This document shows, one piece after another, positions 1 to 8,528 of a DNA stretch of 64,000 nt. This DNA comes from an uncultured Bacilli bacterium (GTDB taxonomy: Bacteria; Bacillota_I; Bacilli_A; RF39; UBA660). The stretch is taken from contig CAKOJR010000005.1 of NCBI GenBank assembly GCA_934090735.1, positions 5,256 through 69,255 on the forward strand. Reading direction: 5' to 3'. The translations under genes were made by a program, and so were the position numbers. Under the pieces are notes generated by a model. That model saw only the letters and a program-made list of their open reading frames with translations, ran no database searches and was not told the origin of the DNA. Within the stretch, counting starts at the first letter, position 1, and the number at the start of each line of letters is the position of its first letter.

Positions 1-261
1 ACTTATAACTTGATTTTCATTTGATATCTGCCACACCTTTTCATAATTACTTCTTACATCAACAAGTTCAATTCCATCATCAAATTCATAGTTAAAATCA
101 ATTTCATCATAGGCGACTTCTTGATTTATTGAAACTCTGCAAATAAATTGATCATCTACATAATAATTCCCTTTATCACAAGTTAAAATAAATTCATCTT
201 TTGCAAAAACCATAATTGGAAACATTAAAAATGATAGTAAAAAAAAGAATTTCTTTGACAT
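1..261 (-). CDS. Exported protein, partial (window edge)
   Basis: The frame starts at an ATG at 261 preceded by AGGTGAGATT, a good ribosome binding site, and runs off the left edge of the window, so only the first 87 codons are seen. The first 20 residues are a Lys-Lys start followed by a Phe/Leu-rich hydrophobic core ending in VFA-KDE, a convincing secretory signal peptide. The mature part is acidic and beta-strand-like and contains two cysteines. It resembles extracellular Ig- or cohesin-type folds in style only; I do not recognise the family. Confidence 0.7.
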   Translation of the reverse strand, partial: MSKKFFFLLSFLMFPIMVFAKDEFILTCDKGNYYVDDQFICRVSINQEVAYDEIDFNYEFDDGIELVDVRSNYEKVWQISNENQVIS

Positions 262-294
262 AATCTCACCTAAGAAAATTATATCATAAAATTC

Positions 295-672
295 TTATTT
301 ATATTCAAAAATATATTTAGTTTTTTTATCAATTCCATATAAAACTAATTCTTCATCAGCTAAAACAAATATATCTTGAGAAACTTTAGCTTCATCTATC
401 TTCCCATTACCATCTATAGAATAAAAATATTTATTAGCCCTAAGTTTTAAATAAGTCTTATCAACATTCATTACTTCAAAATCAGTTTTACAAGATTCAC
501 TTTTATCAAAAGTTAATTCATAACCCGTTAAAATATTATAGTTATCATTTTTATTTTCACAAGAAATATACAACTTCTTTGTATCATTAATCGGCTTAAT
601 TTTGTACCAAATAAACATACCAGCCAAAACAACTACTACACATATTAAAGCTATTTTTAAAATTTTCTTCAT
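295..672 (-). CDS. Small membrane-anchored hypothetical protein
   Basis: A 125-residue protein with a Lys-rich start, one hydrophobic segment at about residues 4-22 and an extracytoplasmic polar domain with two cysteines. I place the start at the second ATG (672) because GAGGTATAAT precedes it at correct spacing; the upstream ATG at 684 overlaps that ribosome binding site. It lies between a signal-peptide protein and the lysis-type cassette, all on the same strand. The family is not recognised. It may be a lipoprotein-like or anchored surface protein, but no lipobox is present. Confidence 0.7.
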   Translation of the reverse strand: MKKILKIALICVVVVLAGMFIWYKIKPINDTKKLYISCENKNDNYNILTGYELTFDKSESCKTDFEVMNVDKTYLKLRANKYFYSIDGNGKIDEAKVSQDIFVLADEELVLYGIDKKTKYIFEYK

Positions 673-726
673 ATTATACCTCATACTAACTATATCATAA
701 ATAAAACTTATTTAATAGTATAATTT

Positions 727-1482
727 TTATTTTTTTACTTTTAGTAAATCTAAAATTTTTAAAATAAACGCCCATATTTTTTCAAATAATGTTTTAGTAT
801 TTTCTTCTATTTTATCTTTAGTAACGCTTGGCTTTATATCTTCATCCTTTTTATCTATATCAGGCTCCTGAACTTTAGAATCATCAATTTTAGGTTCTTC
901 TGCCTTAGGCTCATCTTTTATTTCTTCTTTCTCTTCGGTAACAGGTTCATCTACAACATAAGATAACCATTTACTTTTAGTCCAAGTCTTCCAAGGTCTA
1001 TCACTTAAATTAGAAACACACACTTTTCCATATTTTACCCCAGATATTTTTTGATTAGATGTACACTCAACAACTTTACCATCACCAATATACACTCCGC
1101 AGTGTCCTTTCATATATAAAAGTACTCCTTCTTCTTCAGGAAGCGATGATATATCACCTTTCTCACTAGCAGTGCCAACTGTTATTCCATAAGCATCTTT
1201 ATCATAACTAACTATATAATTTACTTTTTTATTACCATAATCACTCATAAAATATGACTTAATTAACCCAGCACAATCATAAGCATAATAATTTTTACCT
1301 ACCAAACTTTTCAAATACTTAACCTTCGTATCATCATAATGACTAGGATATTGTTTCTTCTTACCATCAATCGTATTATTAGTAACAAGTCTGCCAAACT
1401 CGCCCCACATATAAACTGTATTTCTATTAAGTAAAGTTTTTAAATAACTTACAAATTCTTTATTCGTTTTTATTCTTATCAC
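727..1482 (-). CDS. NlpC/P60-family endopeptidase (phage-type endolysin)
   Basis: Predicted to cleave peptidoglycan stem peptides. The N-terminal 150 residues have the NlpC/P60 arrangement: catalytic Cys in YAYDCAGLI near residue 70 and catalytic His in GHCGVYIGDG near 127. An acidic Glu/Lys/Pro-rich linker (about 180-225) follows, then a hydrophobic C-terminal helix ending in KVKK that may bind the membrane. There is no signal peptide, as expected for a holin-dependent lysin. The frame overlaps the 3' end of the holin gene by 23 bases. The GTG at 1482 lies inside the AGGAGGTGAT ribosome binding site; the site is best spaced for an AUA codon at 1473, so initiation may be non-canonical. Confidence 0.8.
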   Translation of the reverse strand: MIRIKTNKEFVSYLKTLLNRNTVYMWGEFGRLVTNNTIDGKKKQYPSHYDDTKVKYLKSLVGKNYYAYDCAGLIKSYFMSDYGNKKVNYIVSYDKDAYGITVGTASEKGDISSLPEEEGVLLYMKGHCGVYIGDGKVVECTSNQKISGVKYGKVCVSNLSDRPWKTWTKSKWLSYVVDEPVTEEKEEIKDEPKAEEPKIDDSKVQEPDIDKKDEDIKPSVTKDKIEENTKTLFEKIWAFILKILDLLKVKK

Positions 1483-1720
1483 CTCCTACTTTCAAGGCAT
1501 CATAAGCTCCACCTGCTGATAAAGCCCCTATCAAACACAAAACTATCGAGCGAAATAGAGTTGTTTCTATTTCTGCAAAATAAACGATTACTCCAGAAAC
1601 AACTCCAATAACTACATTTTGTAATGGAATATACTTCTTATCTACAATTTTCAATTTTTTACTAACAAAACCTATAATAAGTGTCACCAAAGAAATAACA
1701 CTAAATGCAGTCAGTTCCAT
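1460..1720 (-). CDS. Phage holin-like membrane protein
   Basis: An 86-residue protein with three hydrophobic stretches (about residues 2-18, 36-52 and 58-76) and a charged, glycine-rich tail, the usual look of small phage holins that release endolysin. Start at the ATG at 1720, preceded by AAGGGAG about 8 bases upstream. Its 3' end carries the ribosome binding site of the overlapping NlpC/P60 gene, so the two are probably translationally coupled. Family assignment rests on size, membrane topology and position. Confidence 0.7.
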   Translation of the reverse strand: MELTAFSVISLVTLIIGFVSKKLKIVDKKYIPLQNVVIGVVSGVIVYFAEIETTLFRSIVLCLIGALSAGGAYDALKVGGDKNKNE

Positions 1721-1916
1721 CTTTCTTTCTCCCTTCAAGCACACTTACTCTTTTATCAAGACTAGATGACATTTTGGTTAATTCATCAACTTTATCAGTA
1801 AGTAGTTTAGTATTCATATTAAGCTTAGTAATTGATGTATTTAGTTTTAGTAAAGGTGTAATTATCGCTATAAGTGACACAACAAGACCAGCAATTTTAA
1901 TAATTTGACTATCCAT
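1701..1916 (-). CDS. XhlA/holin-associated small membrane protein
   Basis: A 71-residue protein with one N-terminal transmembrane segment followed by a heptad-like helix rich in Leu, Lys and Asp that ends in SVLEGRKK. This matches the style of haemolysin XhlA-type proteins encoded before holins. The start at 1916 has AGGTGAGGTT immediately upstream; upstream codons lack a site. It overlaps the holin gene by 20 bases, giving a compact three-gene lysis cassette. Confidence 0.65.
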   Translation of the reverse strand: MDSQIIKIAGLVVSLIAIITPLLKLNTSITKLNMNTKLLTDKVDELTKMSSSLDKRVSVLEGRKKDGTDCI

Positions 1917-1938
1917 AACCTCACCTATTTTATTATAT

Positions 1939-1963
1939 AAAAAAAGCACTCATAACGAGTGTT
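1939..1963 (-). terminator. Rho-independent terminator after glmM
   Basis: On the minus strand ACACTC, loop GTTAT, GAGTGC, then a run of seven T. It separates glmM from the downstream lysis cassette. Confidence 0.8.
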
Positions 1964-1971
1964 CCTTTAAC

Positions 1972-3303
1972 CTATATACCAAACTTTTTATTAATTAAAG
2001 TGGCAACACCATTTGCCATCTTATCAATCTCTTCAGTGTTTTTACCTTCAATCATAACTCTAATTAAGTTTTCCGTGCCACTAGCCCTGATTAATATACG
2101 ACCATCACCATTAAGTTCATTTTCGTATTTTTTAATCAAAGCATTAATTTCAGCATCCTCACCAAATAAAGCTTTACCTTCCTTTGTAACATTAACATTT
2201 ACTAAAACTTGCGGATACTTATTCATAATACTAGCAAGTTCACTTAACTTACACTTCTTTTCACTTAATATATTTAAAACCATAAGAGAAGTAAGTTCTC
2301 CATCACCGGTATTTGCATACTCTTTAAAAATAATATGACCTGACTGCTCACCACCAATCATATAATCTTTATCAAGCATCTCTTCTAAAACATATCTATC
2401 GCCAACTTTAGTAGCTACAAAATTAATATTCTCACTTTCACAAAATTTCCTTAACCCTAAATTTGACATTACAGTTCCAACTATCGCATTATTATTAAGT
2501 TTTCCCTTTTCTTTTAAATCTTTACCACAAATTGCTAGTATATAGTCACCATCAATAACTTCACCCATACCACTTACAAGTAGGCATCTATCAGCATCTC
2601 CATCATAAGCAATACCTAAATCAGCATGAGTTTCTTTAACTTTACTAATCAAAGACTCTAAATGCGTTGAACCACAATTTTCATTAATATTTACTCCATC
2701 TGGATTATCAAAAATAATTTCAGCATTAATATTTAACTTTTCAAATAATGTTGGTGCTGTCGCAGAAGCAGAACCATTCGCACAATCAACTACAACTTTA
2801 AGATCATTATAATCATTTGCTAAAGAATATAAGAAATCAACATATTGATTTTTTAAATCTTCATTTCTTTCATAACTTCCAATATTCATGCGCTCTGGTA
2901 ACTTTTCATCTAAAATGTAATGTTCTATCTTTTCCTCTATCTCATCAGCAAGTTTATAACCCTTATTATTAAATAATTTAATTCCATTATACTTAGCCGG
3001 ATTATGACTTGCAGATATCATTACACCCATATCAGCACTTAAATGTGTTACCAAAAAAGAAACTGCAGGAGTTGGCACAACCCCAACAAAAATAACATCA
3101 GCTCCCATACTAAGAAGTCCAGCATTGACAGCACAAGCAAGCATATCACCAGAATATCTTGTATCCATACCAACAATAACTTTAATCTTTTTATTCTCAC
3201 CTAACACATAAGCAGCACTTGCACCTATCTTCATTGCTAAATCAGCAGTAAGCTCATTTCCAGCAATTCCTCTAGCACCATCAGTTCCAAATAATCTTCC
3301 CAT
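1972..3303 (-). CDS. glmM: Phosphoglucosamine mutase
   Basis: Converts glucosamine-6-phosphate to glucosamine-1-phosphate for UDP-GlcNAc and peptidoglycan synthesis in the cytoplasm. The 443-residue protein has the family's normal length and order: N-terminal MGRLFGTDGARG, the phosphoserine loop ISASHNP near residue 97, the Mg-binding DGDADR near 235, the sugar-binding GEQSGH near 320 and the C-terminal RASGTE phosphate loop. Its start overlaps the stop of the acetyltransferase gene (TAATG), so the pair is co-translated and supplies two successive steps. A terminator follows. Confidence 0.97.
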   Translation of the reverse strand: MGRLFGTDGARGIAGNELTADLAMKIGASAAYVLGENKKIKVIVGMDTRYSGDMLACAVNAGLLSMGADVIFVGVVPTPAVSFLVTHLSADMGVMISASHNPAKYNGIKLFNNKGYKLADEIEEKIEHYILDEKLPERMNIGSYERNEDLKNQYVDFLYSLANDYNDLKVVVDCANGSASATAPTLFEKLNINAEIIFDNPDGVNINENCGSTHLESLISKVKETHADLGIAYDGDADRCLLVSGMGEVIDGDYILAICGKDLKEKGKLNNNAIVGTVMSNLGLRKFCESENINFVATKVGDRYVLEEMLDKDYMIGGEQSGHIIFKEYANTGDGELTSLMVLNILSEKKCKLSELASIMNKYPQVLVNVNVTKEGKALFGEDAEINALIKKYENELNGDGRILIRASGTENLIRVMIEGKNTEEIDKMANGVATLINKKFGI

Positions 3304-3965
3304 TATCTTTGCTCCTTATCTACAATATTATCCATAGATTTAACTATCTTCCAATCACCAATCACACCTCTTACCATAGTAAGCGGATACACATTAGTAT
3401 GAGCACCAATTATAGTTCCAGGACATAATACACTATTGCACCCAATATCAGCATAATCACCTAAAATTGCACTCATTTTCCTAAACCCAGTTTCATGTTT
3501 CTCATCATCTTTTATAACAACATTACTTTTATCACTCTTAACATTAGATAAAATAACACCAGCACCAGTATGAGCATGATCTCCTAAGATTGCATCACCT
3601 ACATAATTATAATGAGGACACTGACAATTATCAAAAATAATCGCATTTTTTACCTCAGTACTATTACCAATTACACAGTTCTTGCCAATAATTGCACTAC
3701 CTCTAATAAATGCACCGGGTCTTATTTCAGTATCCTCACCAATAATTACTGGAGCATTTATATCAGCTTTATCACTTATCTTTACACTTTTATGAACCCA
3801 TACATTATCCTTATATAATATATATTCATCCGATAATGTTGGCCCTATTTTCAAAATAAAGTCCTTAATAAGAGGCAACACTTCCCAAGGATAATTAACT
3901 TCATTAAATAGTTCTTTAGCAATAGTAGCATCTAAATTTAACAAATTTTCATATCTCTTTAACAT
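3303..3965 (-). CDS. GlmU-like left-handed beta-helix acyltransferase (acetyltransferase domain only)
   Basis: About 220 residues. Hexapeptide repeats begin around residue 70 (IIGEDTEIRPGAFIRG) and continue with HYNYVGDAILG, the GlmU-type active-site region, then GAGVILSNVKSD. This is the C-terminal acetyltransferase half of GlmU without a uridylyltransferase domain; such stand-alone forms in clostridia are often annotated as UDP-GlcNAc pyrophosphorylase. It likely acts with adjacent GlmM on glucosamine-1-phosphate. An in-frame extension upstream to 4103 is rejected because it would cover the divergent promoter and start of the next gene. Start is ATG 3965 or GTG 3974, both downstream of AAGGAG. 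Confidence 0.85.
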   Translation of the reverse strand: MLKRYENLLNLDATIAKELFNEVNYPWEVLPLIKDFILKIGPTLSDEYILYKDNVWVHKSVKISDKADINAPVIIGEDTEIRPGAFIRGSAIIGKNCVIGNSTEVKNAIIFDNCQCPHYNYVGDAILGDHAHTGAGVILSNVKSDKSNVVIKDDEKHETGFRKMSAILGDYADIGCNSVLCPGTIIGAHTNVYPLTMVRGVIGDWKIVKSMDNIVDKEQR

Positions 3966-4004
3966 TTTCTTCACATTCTCCTTAGCTCCATAATACCACA
4001 AACA

Positions 4005-4033
4005 TTGATAAATGTGCACTTTTTTGCTATAAT
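4005..4033 (+). promoter_or_regulatory. SigA-type promoter of the YfhO-LtaS gene
   Basis: TTGATA, 17-base spacer, TATAAT. Transcription would start near 4040, and GAGG lies ahead of the ATG at 4061. Confidence 0.85.
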
Positions 4034-4060
4034 CTTCATTGACAAAAAGAGGTAATTCAA

Positions 4061-7000
4061 ATGAAAAAATTAGAAAAAAAAGATTACTTATTAATAGGAA
4101 CATTATTTATTCCTATAATATCTTTAATAATATATTTAATTTGTAAAGGACAGATATTTGGTTCTACTGTTGACTGGGCAAACCAGCATATTGTTTTACC
4201 AGAATACTTTAGAAACTTATTTTATAGTAGTGGTAAAATTATTCCATCATTTGCTTTTAATCTTGGAATGGGACAAAATATTTTTAATTATTCATACTAT
4301 GGCCTACTTAGCCCAATTATCTTATCATCATATTTACTCCCATTTATACCAATGTATATATACATGCCAGCAATCTCAATAATCATGTATTTTACAAGCA
4401 CCGTAATGTTTTATATATGGATTAAAGACAAATATAATACTAAAATTGCTTACATTTCATCATTAATCTTTGCTTTAAATGCACCATTTACTTATCACTT
4501 CCATAGACACTTAATGTTTGTTATATACATGCCATTTATGATTGGAGCTCTTAAAAGCATCGACTTATATTTTGAAAAAGGTAAAAAGATACCACTTATA
4601 ATTTATACAATTTTATTAATCTTAACAAGTTACTATTTTAGTGTATCTGGAATTATTACAATTGGTATTTACACAATTTACAAAATATTAAAAACTACAA
4701 AAAAAGACTTTACTAAACTTAGAAATATTATATTCTTTGTAACTACCGCAATATTAACAACTGCCGTACTACTACTCCCAACTGCATACGCACTAATAAA
4801 TGGCCGAATCGAAACATTAACTAGCTCTCAATTAACATTCTTAGACTTAATAAACCCAATGAAAAACTATCAATACACTTTTTATAATTCATATTATTCA
4901 TGGGGTGTAACTTTTATCTACATCATTGCTATTATAAATGGCATTCTATCTAAGAGAAAAGAACAAATATTTTTAAGTATAATAACTGCTCTATTCATCA
5001 TATTCCCATTAAGTAGCTACATATTAAATGGCTTTATGTATATAGACGGCAAATGCTTTATTCCCTTCTTACCACTAGCAATTCTGCAAATTAGTGAACT
5101 TCTAAAAAATATATTTGATAATAAGTTAAAATTCAAAAAAATATTACCATATATCTTACTTAGTGGAGCAATACTAATCTACTTTGCACTTGGTAAAAAT
5201 AACATATACCTTTTACTTGCCGATATCATCTTAATGTTAATAAGCCTTTACTTATGCACAAAAAAGCAAAATAATGTCTTGCTTTATATCACAATAACAG
5301 GTATTTCTCTTGCATCTTTCATCGCAAGCTCATCAAGTGAAACATACATGAAAATATCAGATATTAAAAATATAAATAGTACAACATATAAAGAACTTAT
5401 AAGTAAAATAAATGATAAAAATATTTTCCGTACGAGCAATGAAGACTACATTCTCTATAATCCAAACAAAATATATGATATAAACGAAAATATAACTACA
5501 ACGTATTCATCTTTATCAAACAAATACTACATGTCATTTATCAGAAATATTTTCCAAAATGAAATAATTAACAGAGATAATACAACAGTTACCCAAACAT
5601 CTAATGTCTTATTTAATATCTATAGTGGCACAAAATACTTAATATCAAGCGGAAATGCTGAAATAGGTTATGCCGAAATCGAAAACATCGATGGAACAAA
5701 ACTATACGTAAATGAAAATGTTCTACCTATTGCATACGCATCAAATAAAATTATGAGTCAGCGCGAATTTGATACACTAGAATACCCCTACACAATAGAT
5801 GCTTTACTAAATTATATAATAGTCGATAAATCATTAGATAACGTATATAAAAGTAATATAAATGAATACAAAAAAGGCTACAAAATCAAAGAAATAAATA
5901 ACTTAACTTACAATGAAGAAAATGGTCACTATATAATTGAAGCGGATAAAAATGCAAACTTAAAAATCAAATTAAACTCAAAGATTCAAAATAAAATATT
6001 AATAATAAGTTTTAATATGAATAAAGCCAAAGAAGGATTTGCATGTAGCAGTGACATCACCATAAATAATGTTAAAAATGCCCTATCATGTTCAAATTGG
6101 AAATATAACAATAACAACAATACATTTGAATATGTACTTTCATCAAATAATCCAATAGATACATTAAATATTGAACTAACTAAAGGAACATTTGATATAG
6201 ATGATATAAAAATTTATACAATGGATTATAATAAAGTAAGTTCAATCAAAAATAATGTTGATGAAATGACAATAAACAAAGCTAAAACCGAAGATAATCA
6301 CATTTCAGGTGAAATAACTGTTAAAGAAGATGGTTATCTAAAAATAACTATCCCATACGACAAAGGCTTTAAAATTTATATAGATGGTGAAAGAGTTGGA
6401 AAAGTCTTAACAGACAAAACATTCTTGGGTGCACAAATTACCAAAGGAACACATAAAATAGATATTAAATATACTCCGCCTCTACTAAAAGCTGGAGCAA
6501 TAACCTCTCTTGTTGGTATATTTTTACTTATTAACATTGCAATATATCCTAAAACAAAAAACAAATTACAAAAAATTAATAATAAAATTTTAAATATATT
6601 ACAAAAAACAAAAACCATAATTAAAGACTTCTGTAAAACAAATAAAAACTACATATACCTATTCATATCTTTATTAATATTAGACTTAGCATTAAGAATA
6701 TTCTTATCAAATCAAATAAGCTTCTATCATTGGTTCATGCCAATTCCAAACTTATTCACAATCTTATGGATAACAACTATCTTATACATAACTAAAAATC
6801 TTAAAAATCCATACAACAAAATATTCTATATAATATGCTACATCATAAGTATTGCCCTATTCTTAACCCACGCAATATACTTCTCATACTTCAAAATATT
6901 CTTTGATTTTAGTGTATTAAGTGTTGCAGGTGAAGGAGCTGCATACTTCAGTTCAGTATTTAATAATATAAAGTTATGGGTAGTAATAACTACATTAGTA

Positions 7001-8446
7001 AGTTTAAGCCTAACAATAATTGGCCTAAAAAAGACAAAAAAACAATCTAAAAACAACTACCTTAAAATATTAATTGCACTTATTATTTTCACAGTTATCC
7101 ACAGTTTACTTCCACTATGCCTAGGTAAATCAAGTACCGAACTAAACTGGGATGAATGGCGTAACCCAAGAAGTATCTATCGTTCATTTAATGACAATAA
7201 TAAAAGTTTAATGGTTAGTGGAATGTATGAATACAACATCAGAAACTTTATATTTACCTACTTTAAAGACAGTAATTCACTAACTGATAATGAACAAAAA
7301 GTCCTTGATGAAAACTTTGCAAACAGCACCGAAGCCAAAGAAAATGAATATACTGGTGCATTCAAAGGTAAAAACTTAATAATTGTTCAGTTAGAAAGCG
7401 TAGATAACTTCCTATTAGATAAAGACATCATGCCTACATTCTATAAACTAAGTCAAAACTCAATCAACTTTGTTAATCACTATTCCTTCACTTCTGGTGG
7501 TGGTTCAACATTCAACTCAGAATTTATGATTAACACAGGCTACTCTACTGCCTACAACTACAATATGAATGCCTATTCATTTAGTAAAAATGCCTATCCT
7601 TATAGCTTACCAAACCTACTAAAAGAAGAAGGCTACACATCAAATGTATTCCACATGAATTCAGCAGAATACTACTCAAGAGGTGCTAACTATAAATCAT
7701 TTGGTTACAATGAATACTACGGCTTAAAAGATTTAGGTATCTATAAAGATAACGAATTCTGGCTAGACACTGAACTAATAAAAAACGAAACATTCAACAA
7801 AGAAATATTCAAACATACTGGTCTAAACCTATCATACATAATTACCTACTCAGCACATATGCCATTTAGTTCAAGTAAAGGAACTTGCTCAAAATTAACA
7901 AATGAAACAGGTTTAACAGAATTCGAATGTCTAAAAATTCAAGCAAAAGAAACTGATGACATGATTAAATTATTAATGGAAAATCTAGAAAAAAATGGTG
8001 AACTAGATAACACTATTGTAGTTCTAATAAGCGACCACTACCTATACACACTTGAAGATAAAACATTACTAGACAAATACAAAGAAACAAATACAAACCT
8101 AATAAATCATACACCATTCATTATCTGGAGTAATGGTCAAATCAAAAAAACAGTAAAAGATGTTAATTCTCAATTAGACGTGCTTCCAACACTGCTAAAT
8201 CTATTTGGAGTAAAATATAACGAAGCAAACTACATCGGTAGAGACATCTTCTCAAAAGATTATGATCCACTAGTATTCTTCCCAGACGGAAGTTGGTACA
8301 ATGGCAGTACATACGTTGCAAATGGAGAATACCTAAAAGGCAAAAAAATGTCATCTGAAAAAATTGAATACTACAACAAGTTAGTTAAAGACAAAATGAA
8401 TCTAAATGATGCAGTCTTAAAATCTAACTACTTTGCCAATAAATAA
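4061..8446 (+). CDS. YfhO-family membrane glycosyltransferase fused to LtaS-type sulfatase
   Basis: A 1,461-residue membrane protein. Residues 1 to about 830 are a YfhO-type (GT-C-like) polytopic domain with early VDWANQH and a large extracytoplasmic beta-rich section. Residues about 860-1010 hold a second block of transmembrane helices, followed by an extracellular LTA-synthase-like sulfatase: metal-binding Glu in IIVQLESVDNF (near 1105), nucleophile Thr in GGGSTFNSEF (near 1147) and SDHYLY (near 1323). YfhO proteins take part in glycosylating lipoteichoic acid and LtaS polymerises its glycerol-phosphate chain, so one polypeptide may build and decorate the polymer. There is no internal start or stop suggesting two genes. 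A terminator follows at once. Confidence 0.9.
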   Translation: MKKLEKKDYLLIGTLFIPIISLIIYLICKGQIFGSTVDWANQHIVLPEYFRNLFYSSGKIIPSFAFNLGMGQNIFNYSYYGLLSPIILSSYLLPFIPMYIYMPAISIIMYFTSTVMFYIWIKDKYNTKIAYISSLIFALNAPFTYHFHRHLMFVIYMPFMIGALKSIDLYFEKGKKIPLIIYTILLILTSYYFSVSGIITIGIYTIYKILKTTKKDFTKLRNIIFFVTTAILTTAVLLLPTAYALINGRIETLTSSQLTFLDLINPMKNYQYTFYNSYYSWGVTFIYIIAIINGILSKRKEQIFLSIITALFIIFPLSSYILNGFMYIDGKCFIPFLPLAILQISELLKNIFDNKLKFKKILPYILLSGAILIYFALGKNNIYLLLADIILMLISLYLCTKKQNNVLLYITITGISLASFIASSSSETYMKISDIKNINSTTYKELISKINDKNIFRTSNEDYILYNPNKIYDINENITTTYSSLSNKYYMSFIRNIFQNEIINRDNTTVTQTSNVLFNIYSGTKYLISSGNAEIGYAEIENIDGTKLYVNENVLPIAYASNKIMSQREFDTLEYPYTIDALLNYIIVDKSLDNVYKSNINEYKKGYKIKEINNLTYNEENGHYIIEADKNANLKIKLNSKIQNKILIISFNMNKAKEGFACSSDITINNVKNALSCSNWKYNNNNNTFEYVLSSNNPIDTLNIELTKGTFDIDDIKIYTMDYNKVSSIKNNVDEMTINKAKTEDNHISGEITVKEDGYLKITIPYDKGFKIYIDGERVGKVLTDKTFLGAQITKGTHKIDIKYTPPLLKAGAITSLVGIFLLINIAIYPKTKNKLQKINNKILNILQKTKTIIKDFCKTNKNYIYLFISLLILDLALRIFLSNQISFYHWFMPIPNLFTILWITTILYITKNLKNPYNKIFYIICYIISIALFLTHAIYFSYFKIFFDFSVLSVAGEGAAYFSSVFNNIKLWVVITTLVSLSLTIIGLKKTKKQSKNNYLKILIALIIFTVIHSLLPLCLGKSSTELNWDEWRNPRSIYRSFNDNNKSLMVSGMYEYNIRNFIFTYFKDSNSLTDNEQKVLDENFANSTEAKENEYTGAFKGKNLIIVQLESVDNFLLDKDIMPTFYKLSQNSINFVNHYSFTSGGGSTFNSEFMINTGYSTAYNYNMNAYSFSKNAYPYSLPNLLKEEGYTSNVFHMNSAEYYSRGANYKSFGYNEYYGLKDLGIYKDNEFWLDTELIKNETFNKEIFKHTGLNLSYIITYSAHMPFSSSKGTCSKLTNETGLTEFECLKIQAKETDDMIKLLMENLEKNGELDNTIVVLISDHYLYTLEDKTLLDKYKETNTNLINHTPFIIWSNGQIKKTVKDVNSQLDVLPTLLNLFGVKYNEANYIGRDIFSKDYDPLVFFPDGSWYNGSTYVANGEYLKGKKMSSEKIEYYNKLVKDKMNLNDAVLKSNYFANK

Positions 8447-8470
8447 GTCGTAAAACCGGCTTATTTTTTT
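8443..8470 (+). terminator. Terminator of the YfhO-LtaS gene
   Basis: Stem AAGTC/GGCTT with one G-U pair, followed by TTATTTTTTT; it overlaps the stop codon. Confidence 0.75.
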
Positions 8471-8479
8471 ATTAAAATA

Positions 8480-8508
8480 TTTATAATTAAAATAAAATAG
8501 TGTATAAT
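8480..8508 (+). promoter_or_regulatory. Promoter of the LCP gene
   Basis: TTTATA, 17 bases, TATAAT; AGGTG lies 8 bases before the ATG at 8529. The -35 box is weak. Confidence 0.6.
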
Positions 8509-8528
8509 CAGAATATAGGTGCATAAAA

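Noticed and set aside
2000..2338. Plus-strand frames opposite glmM and other long genes
   Set aside because: They are antisense to clearly conserved proteins and lack ribosome binding sites.
3966..4103. N-terminal extension of the GlmU-like acetyltransferase
   Set aside because: Would overlap the divergent promoter and first codons of the YfhO-LtaS gene and adds a hydrophobic stretch not found in the family.
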